Assembly: GCA_016808115.1 (NCBI GenBank)
Contig: JAEQBH010005107.1
Coordinates: forward strand, 1 to 64,000
Direction: 5' to 3'
Origin: Tetrastigma voinierianum
Lineage: Eukaryota > Streptophyta > Magnoliopsida > Vitales > Vitaceae
DNA length: 64,000 bases
Each line of letters starts with the position of its first letter. The stretch's first letter is position 1. The notes below the pieces were generated by a model. That model did no database searches and was not told where the DNA came from. It saw only the letters and a program-made list of their open reading frames with translations. The position numbers and the translations under genes are program-made. Below are positions 51,301 to 62,652 of this stretch, piece after piece.

Positions 51301-54300
51301 TACATACCCTCCATCCCGCCACGTTTTGCTTGAATCAATTCATTTTTCATTAAGTGATCACAAGTAAATCCATTCCTTCTTTGGAACCATACGGATCGAT
51401 CACCCAAGGACTATCCGAGATTGCATGTGATGAAACCAAGATTTAGCAATTCAGCACTTTCGACTACTCCTTCATTACTGATCTCACTTTCGATGTTCTG
51501 GCATTGGCTTCAAGTTTCTTCCAGCCGTAATTTTGCATGCAAATAGACGACCGACAATTTCAATTCTTCAACGGACCAACCATAGACTCTTTATGTTTCT
51601 TCAAGATCTGCAGTAATTGTTGTTCCTCCTCATCACCAAATCCGCAGAGATAATCACCGGTTTTCTCCGTGTCTCTAAGTAAACATACTTCAAATGACTC
51701 GCGCTTCTTTCAACACAAGCCTTTCTTCACCGGTTTCTCACAGTTTCTTTTCATTATTTCCCTTGTTCATCTCTTCTTCAAGGGGCCATGCTCATCACGC
51801 TTTCTATAGAATGAGAACCGTTGTATGAATAATCGCAGAAGTAATCATTATCTTCATATACTGAAATTCATCTCTTTTTCATTGATAAAAATTTGATCAT
51901 TGTAATCATTTTCAACATCGCACAAGTATGTGATTTCATCAACTCATATCAAATTTTCTCCGTCTATGTCTACACTCGTACGCTCGATCAAGTCAAAGCA
52001 GCGAAATTTCTTCTCCAACCCTCACAAGAACCTTTCAGACATCGATCGAGCGGCTCCGCAGGCTAAGAAAAACGTCTCTCCCAATAAGTGCGACGGCATC
52101 TTCCTCCATGTCTAGAATGATGAACGACCGGAAAACAAATTTCCCAACAAGGACCAAAGACATCTTCCAAGACTCTTCCCATTTACCATCGACCGTCTCG
52201 CCATTCAAGAGTAATGGCGTAGAAGTAGCCCCCCAAACTTAATTGTTTGGCAACGTAAAGAGTGATCAAGTTGATACTTAGTTCTCGAAGTCACAGAGCT
52301 CGATTTCAACTCCTTCTATTATGCAAGGAATTGTAAACCCCGGGATCCTTCATCTTTTCGCAATTCTCTTTTTCATCAAGGCACCGCAGGCAAAGTGAGA
52401 TTCACAATCCCTTCTTCTACGATCTTTTCTCTTCGTCGTAATGTCTTTAAGGAATTTTATAGAGTGGCATCCTCGAGTCACTACTTCGCAAGAAAGGGCA
52501 GCATACCGATTCTAGCTTATTAAAGTTTTCAAAAAACTTAGCAAATTGCTCTTCTATTTTTGATTTCGCAATACGGTGGGAAAGGCAATCGTGTGTCTAG
52601 AGCCTGATATCCTTCCACTCTTTCCTTCTTTTCTCCGCCTCTTCTTCCTTTCTCGAATGCCTTTTCTCGTTGTCGCCATTTTTTCTTTCTCATCATCTCT
52701 AACTCCTTCCCACTCCTCACCGCACAAACATGGGCCTGGGATTTTTCGTGTCATTGGGAAGGCATCTCTTCCGCTCGCAAGGCCAAAGGCCAAACTTTAC
52801 CAGGTCTCCGTGTTTTAAGGTTGCATGAGAAGGTTTCTAAAACTTGGAAAATTGGTGCTAGCTTGCTCCCACCTCGCGAACTGCTCATGGAGGTTCAACA
52901 ATTTTTTTTATTATCCCCACGAACCGCAAAGATCCGCTCTTCAAAAGATAAATCTCTACTCGACCTGGTATTCGCCTCGTGTTCATTTCACGCCGCCGAT
53001 CTGCTGTCATTGATAACCCCGCGGGGGGCTTCAGACGCTCTGGGCCTCGTGACGCCCCTCCACCATATAAGAAGTTCTATGGTTCCCAATCCCTGATGAT
53101 AATAGTCGTAGGTTAGCATCGGGTTTGAAATGGTAGCTTCGCTCACCCAAATACTTAAACTTCTCCAAAGATCATAAAATTGTTCATCTGTCAGCTTCTC
53201 TCAAGACTTCCCTCTAATAATTTCTTCAACCGCTCCTATCTCACGGGCAAGGTATGTCTTTTCGTCATTCATTCGACATGCATAATGGCATCCAACTCGC
53301 CTCCCATGGTCAGCATCTGCCTAGCCCAAAATCCCTTCCTCTGTTTCCTCTGGAAACTCGTATGAGTTTATCGCATTCGCCAGTCCTCGACGATCCTCAT
53401 TTCCCAAAGATTCTTTATTTGAATGCTCCGCAACATTTAAGATCACTCCATTCCTTTCGATATATCATTTAAGGCATGATATACAATGTCCATTCGGGTC
53501 TTCAAGTCTATCCCATGCATCGACATTCTTCAAAGAACCGCTTGAATCTTCCAAGCCACGTAGAGGCTTTCATCTTCTCCCTGGCTTGAACACTATGATC
53601 TCTCTCCTTCTGAGGTGAGTGATGGTAAGAATCTACATAAGTAGTTTCCTCTACTACCTCCCAACCGGCCAATGCACCCATATGGTAAAGACTGCACTAC
53701 GTAGCCTCGTATCCTTTGGGGAGAGAATGGAACAGATGCAACGACGATTTCAGTCTAACTCCCATTTAACTTTATCAGATACCCATCCCAGAAATCTTCC
53801 TGCATGCTCGCTTCGGGGTCCTCGGGACGGCCAGAAACGGCTGGTGCCGAACCATTGTGATTAGTGCCGGCTTCGGGCTCAAAATTATCGCCTCAACCGC
53901 AAGTTGCCTCGATCGCAGTAGCATTCTATCCCGACAATTGGCCCCCGTAAGTCTTCCATCAGACTGTGGATTGGAGGTCTTCTCGACGCTTTCTATGCTC
54001 GCTATTCTGCTCCTCGTTTTCATCCGCCATGGTGGGAGTTTTCTCGCCTTTTATCTTCCTCAAGCTTCAAGTGTTTTCTAATTCAGATTCGTCGGAATCA
54101 TATCCGTATTCCGTTTCCTATGCATTAAACTTTTGTTCCCGAAAACAAACATAAACTAACATTAACAGATTAGTCTCAATAACAAATATTTTCAATTTGG
54201 TTTGTTAAAGGTCATATTAAAGAGCACCGCTTTGAAATGCTATTTTAATTTTCTTTAAAAACGTCCAAATTAAGATTTCCTTCTTTCATCCTAATATTGA

Positions 54301-54309
54301 TTACTAAAT

Positions 54310-54340
54310 CCCTTTGATCCCTAGCAATCCACGCCATAAA
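54310..54340 (-). promoter_or_regulatory. Primer-binding-site region of the Athila element
   Basis: The minus strand reads TGGCGTGGATTGCTAGGG just inside the 5' LTR. This is a decayed form of the tRNA-Asp-type site (TGGCGCCGTTGCCGGGG) used by Athila elements. A better match lies inside the left LTR. Confidence 0.5.
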
Positions 54341-54343
54341 ACT

Positions 54344-57111
54344 TGATGACCGACTTATATACAAATTTATGACACTATTACCAAAGGACTAGATAACCCT
54401 AAGAACGCGCCCATAAAACTTGGATGACCGACTCTAAAACATATATACAAATTTATGACACTATTACCAAAAGGACTATTGTCTAACGCCTTAACGGCCA
54501 TAAAAACTCGATGGTCGACCAAAACATGTTCGCATTACTTATGCATTAGTTATGCATGCAAGATTATAACGTTATCAATGGCTGACTACCATTTTAATCC
54601 CCAAAGAAATCGCCATAAAACTTGTTGTGACCAAAAATATTATTATAGCGATTTATGACACTATTTCCAAAGGACTATTAACTAATCCCAAGCAACAAGC
54701 ATCAACTTGTCGACATCATACTATCATAACCAAAAAAATCTCTTAGAGTAGAACAATTTAATTCTATTACTTGGTCGAAATTCTCAAGTGCAATGTGCCT
54801 ATTAAGTAATAAATGGACTTAGTCCAGATATCGATCCCACGTAGATCTCAAGAATTTTTCACCACCCGACTAATTGAAATTAATACTTATTCGACCATAA
54901 ATTGATACGGGTTTCCAAAGATGAAAGCCGGGAAATCAACTAGTTCAAAGAGAAATGAACATTCAAATAGATCAAATAAAACAAATGAAGGAAAATAAAT
55001 TCTACAAAGAAATGAATATCGAATAGCTATCATAGGAAGACACATTAAGAGAAACAAATATAGGAACGAATACCTCGTGAGTTCATAATTTCGAATTAAT
55101 TTCTTGATTATCTCAAGTTTCAAAATCGGTTCAAGGCATTCAGAGGCAACTCGATCTCACCCATCGCTTACATTTCGTTATCTCTTCTTCCCGATTCCTC
55201 TCGAATTACGTGTGGAAATCCAGATAACTACTTTTAACAAGAATCCTCCTTAAGCCGGGTATTTTTCTTGCAATACTTCATACCCATTTTATTTCGACTC
55301 CGTACACCTTAGCCTGCCACGGCCAAGCAAGGATAACTTCCAAATTACTCTTCCTCGAAATTAAAAATAGATCAACCTTTCTCGATTGGGGATCTCAAAT
55401 TTAACACTCGGATCGGGCCTCACCTATCCGAATTGAGGCAAATCTCCGCTTGTTTAGTCAGATAAGCCGCTCAACTCGTTTCGACTTCCAAGTGAGAAGA
55501 GGATTTATCTAAGTGAACTCATAAAGCTCAAAGGATCCCTAATAGCAGGTTAGTATACCTTCAAAGAAATGTACATTACTCCCAGGATTGTCTTCCCTGT
55601 GTCACTCAGAGGACCTCCTTGAAATCAGAGTAACGACGCAATTCTTAACGGGTATAGTAAACTGATATTCAGATCCAAAATCAATAAACTCATAATCTGA
55701 AGTAAATTCGTAAACCGAAATGAACAAGATGCTGCAAATTACTACAGGAAAAATCAATTCTGACTACAACGTTCACTAATGGAAGCTGGGTTCCCCACCA
55801 TCGACCATTACGAGGCAAAGATCCTTCTCCGATCAAAAAGAATAATCAGAATTAAATCGAATAATCGAATCCCGTAAATTTGTCCAACTTTGATGCATTC
55901 CGTAGTAATTTGAAAAGAAATTGAATTCTCGTATTCGGCCTTCAAAGAAACGATAACATTCATCCAAAAAATAATAAAACGAAAAAAACTAGACAAACAT
56001 CCGCTTCTAAAATAAAGAAAAGAAAAGAAAAGAAAAGAAAAGAAAAGAAAAGAAAAGAAATAAAAGTGAAGCCTAAAGCACCCGTAGATCTCTTTGATGC
56101 GTCCGACTTGCTTTACTATTCGGGTAGTCGCAGATTTATAGGTTTTCCAATAATTTTAATCCCAATATAACCCGTCGTGGATTTCGTATGCAGCTGTGCC
56201 TGGGTTACCGCCCGCCTGCGACCTCGCTTGGCCGCGACATCGAACTCATGTCGCGACATCGACTCTAAAAGTTCGCTCTATGAACTCGGGTCGCCTGCAG
56301 TTGTCACGACACCAACTTTATGCCCTTACTTCGCTGATCGCGGCGATGTCGCCGACATCACTACTCGCCGCGACATCCATCTCAAATTCTTTGCGTGCCT
56401 TCAAATGGTTAGCCTTCGATGTCGCTGACATCATCCCGATTGTCGCGACATGGGCCTGTCTCCCGCACCTCTTCCATCGGTTGTCATGACGTCGCCGACT
56501 TCGCTTTCTTCTGGCCGCGACATCACTTAATGGTAATCGCTTCCTTGAACTGGGTGTCCCCGAGTCGTGACATCAACCTCATAGCTCAAGCCTTCGCCGA
56601 TTCCTCTGATGTCACGACTTCAAAGATTAAGTCTCCCCGCTCGAACAACCAAGAGCCTCGTGTCGCGACATCGCCTTCTGGTCGCTGACATGACCTTATG
56701 TCAGAGGTTGCAATGGTTATGCTGATGATGTCGCTGACTTAATAGTTTCGTCGCGACATCACCTTTTAATCGCTCTTCTTCACCGCCTAGATCGTGTTCC
56801 TCGTCGCGACCAAAGACAAATTCTCTTCAATCTTCCCACGCCGCGACTTTAGAACCTGGACTGCATGCACTCCACAACCGCATCAATGACTCCACCCATT
56901 GCTTTCATTTCCTCGTTTCTCCCGCCTATCTGACCGCATTTTTATCCACTTATTCTCGTGATTTTTCTAACGCTTTTTCTTCTTTCTCGGGCTTCCTTCC
57001 CGCTAATGACAAATCGGGTGAGTTTTCCATAATTCGTATATTAATTATTCAATTTAACCGAAAATCAAAAACGTAAAATTGGACTAAAAGAGATGACTTT
57101 GCCTCTCATCA
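54344..57111 (-). repeat. 5' LTR of the Athila element
   Basis: Partner of 41903-44589, with the same (AAAAG)n tract (56014-56060) and TGTCGCGACAT-type palindromes (56225-56830). Confidence 0.88.
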
Positions 57112-57310
57112 TGTGGTGGCCTGATTTGCAAAACCACCAACTCGAGAACCAAGTCAAGAGCTTCTCAAAGATCAGAAAGAGTCTCATTCTTCAATAAAGA
57201 GCTTTCTTCCTCTGCTGCTCTCTCAAGTTCTTCGCTCTGCCGTGGGTAGCCGAGCTAGTGCTAAAGGCAGTGGGAGGCCGACTTAGCAACATCCGAGGGC
57301 GAGCCAATTT
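57112..57310 (+). mobile_element. Right remainder of the small gypsy element's 3' LTR
   Basis: GATTTGCAAAACCA, AATAAAGAGCTTTCTTCCT and GTGGGAGGC align to the end of its 5' LTR at 39655-39830. The exact right boundary is not clear. Confidence 0.75.
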
Positions 57311-58820
57311 AGTTCGTGACCTTTGTTTTAGCAGTAAAACTAAGTCCGCGATAACAGGGACCAAGGCTCGAACCTAATGTAACAAATTTAAGGAACAAAT
57401 TATTATGATGTATTGCAAAACGAATAGATGTTAACAAATATATGGAGATGGTATGACAGTGGCAATTACAATGTGAGTTAGTCAATCGAGTCACAAGGGT
57501 TAGAGGAATTGCGGAAGCATTCAGACTCGTGATTAAACCCAAAACCCATGAACTCGAACGCCTTTAAGAGGGTTGAGCTGGTTCAAAATCGATCGAGTCC
57601 TAAGATTTAATTCGGCCAATTCATAACCGACTCGGCTAATCGAAATAATACCGCTACTGTGCACGAGACTCCGAGTGACGGCTTAAACCCCAGAAACTCT
57701 GGGTGGACTCCGGCCAAGTTCGCGAGACGACTCCTGGCCAACCTGGGTGCAAAACGGTGAGAATACAGAGAATAATCTCAACAAACAACCCAAAAGCAAA
57801 CGAAATTTCAAAAAATAAACAATAAAATCCAAAATTGCAGATCTCAAAATCTAAACAAAGATTCAACTAAAAAGAAACGAAGAAGAACTAAAGAAGAGGA
57901 AATTAAAAAAAATTAAACCTAACTTACCTGAGGGAGAAGTGAGAAGTGATGATCGACGAACGACCCTACGAGCCGAGTCCCGACTACATCGAGTAGAACC
58001 TGAGGAGAAGACCACTGACGATGCCTCGATGTGCAGGTCTCCCTCCCCTTCTTCTTCTTCCTCTTTCTTCCCCTTCTTCACTCAGATTTTTATTTTATCG
58101 CAGCCTGCAAGAAGAAGGGTTTCCCTTTTGCTTAACAACCCAATTCCAAACGATGTTGTTTTGTCTCTGTATGACACAAAACGATGTCGTTTAGGTTTTT
58201 TTTTTTTAATACATATCAAAACGACGTCGTTTAGAGTTGTCCGAGCAAAAACGACGTCGTTTTGGATAAGTGAGAACAAGACCAAACGACGCCGCTTTCC
58301 GTCTTACGCACCAAACGACGCCGCTTTGATAGTGTTTTGAATTTAAAAATTTTGATTGGCTTAAAACGACGCCATTCGACTCAGAAAGGCCAAAACGATC
58401 TATTTTGACCTTTAAACTCAGATTTTGTATAATAAGCCTTTTGGCTCCCATTTTTGTCATGTTTTCAACCAAAAAATACATCCTAACGCTCCCAACCTCA
58501 AAATTTTATTTATTAGTGGATAGAAGTTTAATTTTCGTTGAAGAACAATTATATTAGAAAATAATTTTTTGTTAACATTATCATTATCCTAATCGACGTT
58601 TCATTAATTATTTAAATAATATTAAGTATAAAATTTTGTTTTATTAAATTTTTAGCTTATTTAACTATATTCATTTTTTCTAATATTTATATAATATTTT
58701 AAAAAAATTTAAATATTTTAATCATCTTATTTCACAGACGTGGCCGATACGCGATCGATACGTCTCGGGACCGTCCGAGTCGGTGACCGATACCGCGATT
58801 TTGAACCATGGTTGGTGCTT
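57311..58820. repeat. Unclassified repeat DNA in the intron of copy 4
   Basis: No protein domain is seen. The stretch includes CT-rich DNA (58040-58085), the AAACGACGTCGTTT cluster (58145-58408) and a right end with ACGCGATCGATACGTCTCGG...GATACCGCGATTTTGAACCATGG. The last resembles ends of dispersed plant repeats carrying 'cggtgccgatac' words. It is absent from the intron of copy 3. Confidence 0.45.
58145..58408. repeat. Cluster of AAACGACGTCGTTT palindromes
   Basis: About eight exact or near copies (58148, 58178, 58218, 58247, 58283, 58311, 58362, 58392). Two are perfect 14-mer palindromes; later ones vary to ACGCCGC. Confidence 0.85.
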
Positions 58821-58873
58821 TAAAAAAAAAAAAAAAAAGAGTTGGTTGTTTTACACAATAGAGGTCGGGTCGG

Positions 58874-59170
58874 GCAAGAAAGCATGGATTCAGACCTCTT
58901 TTTGCAATTTGAATTATATTTCATCCATGTATTTGAAAGTACATAGTGGACTACGTTTAGTTTGTTTAACTCTCTACATGGGGTATGAGCAGTGGCCTAT
59001 CTAGGATTCGATTTTAGTCAGCAAGAGGTCATGGATTTGAGACCTCTCTTTGCAATTTAAATAATATTTCATCCATGTATTTGAAAGTACATAGTGGACT
59101 ACGATTAGTTTGTTTGACTCTCTACGTGGGGTATGAGCAGTGGCCTATCTAGGATTCAATTTTAGTTGAG
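58874..59170 (+). repeat. Tandem duplication of about 148 bp
   Basis: 58874-59020 and 59021-59170 are near-identical, sharing TTTCATCCATGTATTTGAAA and GGGTATGAGCAGTGGCCTAT. A run of 17 A just upstream (58821-58838) might be the tail of a retroposed sequence. Confidence 0.88.
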
Positions 59171-59830
59171 GCAAGATTAAGGTAAATTTTACAAAATTTA
59201 CAAACTTGAACTTCAACTCAATGGTTTATTACTTAGATATTTTAGTGGGAGTAAAGTATAGCATTTGAATTCAAATCCCCCGGGATCTAATGACGAATTT
59301 CTTTGAAAAAAAATTCACTGGTTATAAGCTAGGTCCACCTCTGGGAATGAGGCCACATGTGAGGTAGGGTGTGAAGCATGGTATTTATATTAAACCCAAA
59401 TCTTATAAGCATGAACTTTTAGGAGAGTTGATTGTTTAACAAGGTTGCAAGACAATCGTCCGAAGCTCGGGACTCGGGCCTGGGGCCCAAGTGGGAATTC
59501 TCGGGCTGATGTTAACCACAAAGAGACATGAGAGTGTGGAGAGGGAGCAAAGAAAGATATAAGGATTATCAGTAGGTTCCCAAGAGCTCAAATCAAGCCA
59601 CAATTTCTTAAAATGGGGTGAACAATTTCTACTAGTACCACAAAAGATGAAGAGAGCACTGATCACTTGTTACTTCATTGCTTAATGGTACATGATTTAT
59701 GTTCATCAATGGTTTATGATTTGTGGTCTATGATGATTTCTTCATTTTGGGGTTGATTGGGTTTTTCAGAAAACATCATCATAGATGATAACAAGTTAGC
59801 ATGGCAAGTTTAGGGGAGAGGGAGAAGGAG
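59171..59830 (+). other. Repeat DNA and return of the host intron of copy 4
   Basis: 59171 to about 59650 is non-coding repeat DNA. From about 59690 the text aligns to the intron of copy 3 (36385-36495): TTTTTCAGAAAACAT, GATAACAAGTTAGCATG and CAAGTTTAGGGGAGAG. This marks the right edge of the inserted DNA. Confidence 0.7.
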
Positions 59831-59835
59831 TTTGA

Positions 59836-60317
59836 CACGATCCTATATCGGCTCCATATGAAATTGTGAAGTGATATTTAAACTTGAGAGGTTCTCCTCC
59901 CTATTAGGTCGATCTTTTGGGTTGGGGTTGGGTATTTACATTGGTGCTTTCATTGAGAGCCGGTGTCCAAGCCCAATAAAAGAGCCCAATTCAAAAGATT
60001 GGCTTGATAAGTGAGAGAATCTCTCAAGACAAGATCACCCACAATTTGTCAGAGCCCGACATGTAGATCGTATCATCGCCCCACCCCTGTGAGAAGCCGA
60101 CATTTCCACTGACAAATTTCACACTCGAAAATTTCACTCTGCACTTCTCTCAGTAAGGCACCGTGATGTACCATTCCTCTAAGCATCTGGGCCTCAACGA
60201 AAAGCATCAATGATAGTGATTTGCCTCCAATAAGAGAACTCCAACTCAAAAGACCAACTCAAAAGATGAATCCTTCAAATTTAATTACTCCACAATCTCT
60301 GCATATGGATCGTACTA
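59836..60317 (+). mobile_element. Small non-autonomous element in the intron of copy 4
   Basis: About 480 bp absent from the intron of copy 3. Its ends are weakly inverted: left CACGATCCTATATCGG, right reverse-complement TACGATCCATATGC. Its left part matches the repeats in the intron of copy 2. No ORF. Confidence 0.5.
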
Positions 60318-61097
60318 TTACTGGAGCAGGCGCCTGGCCTGTTTATTGCTTGGATTCTGGGAGACACAGAGAGATTAATAGAATAGATGGAGGGTGGGCC
60401 ATCATTTTTATGAGGTCTCTTTCTGTTTGTCCTTCCCTACAAGCATTTTCTATGTGCCTTATTCTTGCTTGTATGATCACTTATCTTATGCCTCTTCAAT
60501 GGCAGTATTCTTTGTTAAGAAAGTGTTATGTCTCCTGAATTTTCATGATTCATGGAGTTTGGGTTCAAAATAACCCTTTTATAAAATAAAAAAAAATTCA
60601 TTTTATACAACTTTTGTTTAAAATAGGAGAGATGTTTTTATTTTATTTTTTTTGTTTTTTAGATTGAATTTAGAAGCCGCAGTTAGAAACAGAGGTTTCA
60701 TTTTTTAACTAAAGCCATAGTTTTTTTTACTACGGATTTAGTTAAAAAATTAGGTCACAGTTTCTAATTACGACTTCGAACTTGTATTAAAAAATTAAAA
60801 AAAAAATTCAACATCTTTCCTACATGACATTAAAGGGCAATATATTAAACAGTAGTTTTAAAAGTGATCTAAAAAGTAAAATCAATAATTTTTTTTTTAA
60901 TAAAAAGACCATTTTAACCCCAAACTCTGCAGGAAGAAATGCACATGTGATGACATTCGAAGTGGGGGCAGTTCTGGAAGACGCTAAATGGCAAGCCCCA
61001 GTATACTGCTTTCAGAACAAGACTGAAACTGATACAACTCCTCCAATGGCAGATAAAAATTGGTTCTATGAGGTCTGATGGGATTCCAAGAGCATCC

Positions 61098-61130
<33 letters not shown>
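61098..61130 (+). repeat. (ATG)11 microsatellite in exon 2 of copy 4
   Basis: Eleven ATG units where copy 3 has AACATGAGG. They lie after the premature stop. Confidence 0.97.
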
Positions 61131-61132
<2 letters not shown>

Positions 61133-61429
61133 GCTCTCTATGTAATCTCTCACCTTTCTTTGTATTTTCATTTTCTACCCTTTTTTCTGTCCTACTGTTG
61201 ATAATTAAAAAATAAATAAAAAATCTGCTTCTTTTGTGAATTATTGCTTGTTATCTGTCAGACTGTCACCATAACTAATAAATTGGGTCATTGAATGGGG
61301 AAAAATATGGTTCATCCTTTAGTAGTATAGGTGAAGTATGACCTAACTTCAACTATATTATATTGAAAGAGTTTTCTCCTTAAAATAAATCTTTTGGGTA
61401 CTTCAAATTACATAAGATAATGTCTTGGG

Positions 61430-61800
61430 GTGTAATCGAGTTAAGCTATGTGTGAGCTACTCGAGTTAGACTCGTAGAATATTTGAATATGACTCGGAGT
61501 TAATTTGTTTAGTCGAGTTCGAGTATTACAATACTTGACTTAAGCTGCTCGTGAGTTTAATCAAGTTTTACTAAATAAATTCGAGTTGAATTCAAGTCAA
61601 TTTCGAGTTGAGTCGAATATAATTATTTATTAATTTTTTAATTGATTTGAGTTTAATCGAGTTTGAGTAGCTTGATTATTTATCGAGTTGAGTTTCAAAC
61701 ATCTAGAAAAAATCTTGATCGAGTTCGAGCTTTAAGTTTTTTAATCAGCCTAGTTTCAGCCTTGCCTCAGATCGACTCGATTTGATTACACCACTAATAA
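61430..61800. repeat. CGAGTT-rich dispersed repeat
   Basis: Dense iteration of TCGAGTT and GAGTTCGAG words (for example 61436, 61505, 61575, 61600, 61685, 61720), a known look of degenerate plant repeats. No ORF. Confidence 0.6.
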
Positions 61801-62652
61801 TGTCCAAACTAATGCTTTCTTACCATGTAAGATCCAGATCACAAAAACTATTGTTATTGATTATGGTTTTAAATTTTTTAAACTGTCTTCGTTAAGACTC
61901 GAATTCTGGATCCTTTCCTTTCATGTGTCTTGTCTTTTTGAAACGTTGAGAGCTCTATCATATAAGTTATGTATGATAGACGTCTAACTTTGAACATTAT
62001 TTTGACATATATTAATTTGGGATTTTTTTTTTTGAAATGATTATTTTGGGACAAAACTCCAATTAATATATACAATTTATTCTTTACTAAAACAATAAAA
62101 ACATGCAAAGGGAGTAGGAAATGAGGGCCATAGGTTCGAGTTCCATCAAGTGATAAAGCGTTTACCGTTCTAAACAAACAAAGGGCATAGAAAATGAAAG
62201 GTCGGGTTCGAGTTTCAATGGGATAATTTACTATCTTGAAACTAAAATTTATTAAAAAAAACTAACTCCAACTTTTACTTTTTATTTTGTTTTGATATTT
62301 ATTAATACAATAGTATTTTTCTCAAAAAAAATTAATACAATAATAACTAATGGGGATGGTGTCGTGGAGCCATTACTATTTGTAGGCAGCCCATTTAAAT
62401 GAAGGCCAGAGCCTTTGATGCTTGGTAGAAAATTTTAATGAAGGCCAGAGCCATTATTTATTTTTTATAATATAAATATTATTATGCATGATGAGTCAGA
62501 ATATTAAATGTCAATTATTTTAAAATATATATATTTTATAATTACTTTTAGATAATTGTAGTGTTGGCAATCCGAGGCCAATTTAACTCGGTTTTTTTAG
62601 TCAATAAAATAGTAATTCAGCCCTACCCTAGCTCCGGATAGTTGAAATCAAA
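61801..62652. other. Intergenic DNA right of copy 4
   Basis: AT-rich. A 26-bp word, AATGAAGGCCAGAGCC, is repeated at 62399 and 62439. 62560-62652 belongs to the repeat family at 5180-5885. No gene. Confidence 0.4.

Larger units (their letters stand above)
41903..57111 (-). mobile_element. Athila-type Ty3/gypsy retrotransposon, 15.2 kb, decayed
   Basis: The ends form TGATG...CATCA with LTRs of about 2.7 kb at 41903-44589 and 54344-57111. Reading on the minus strand: primer-site region beside the right LTR, a gag/protease region without clear motifs (51300-54300), RT (51055-51300), integrase (48913-49967), a long 3' region with an extra ORF (44606-48900), then a polypurine tract next to the left LTR. 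It is inserted in the 3' LTR of the small gypsy element. The flanking words are GAGGTG and ATGTGGTGG, so the 5-bp duplication is imperfect or unclear. Integrase and RT motifs and the GTTGGGG purine tract point to the Athila lineage. All frames are broken. Confidence 0.88.
38294..61145 (+). pseudogene. At4g14100-like copy 4, frameshifted and split by a 22-kb intron
   Basis: Exon 1 is about 38294-38791 and exon 2 60933-61145; both keep the family's splice sites (TG/GTAATT donor, TGCAG/GA acceptor, phase 1). The intron is 22,141 bp because mobile elements entered it; its two ends still align to the 1.25-kb intron of copy 3 (38792-39010 and 59690-59830, plus 60320-60370). Exon 1 has an extra base after the ATG, a shortened CTT repeat and a TAA at 38476-38478, but DDSKKCRTVHVEVGILRPNW and FLCNVWEKVDFIWYYEDV are readable. 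Exon 2 encodes GRNAHVMTFEVGAVLED and KWQAPVYCFQNKT; an extra A near 61056 brings a stop at 61076-61078. Beyond it lies an (ATG)11 repeat that copy 3 lacks. Confidence 0.8.

Noticed and set aside
57939..58340. 133-aa plus-strand frame
   Set aside because: Covers CT repeats and the AAACGACGTCGTTT cluster; repetitive translation with no domain.
61878..62177. 99-aa minus-strand frame
   Set aside because: AT-rich intergenic DNA with no family match and no splice or promoter support.
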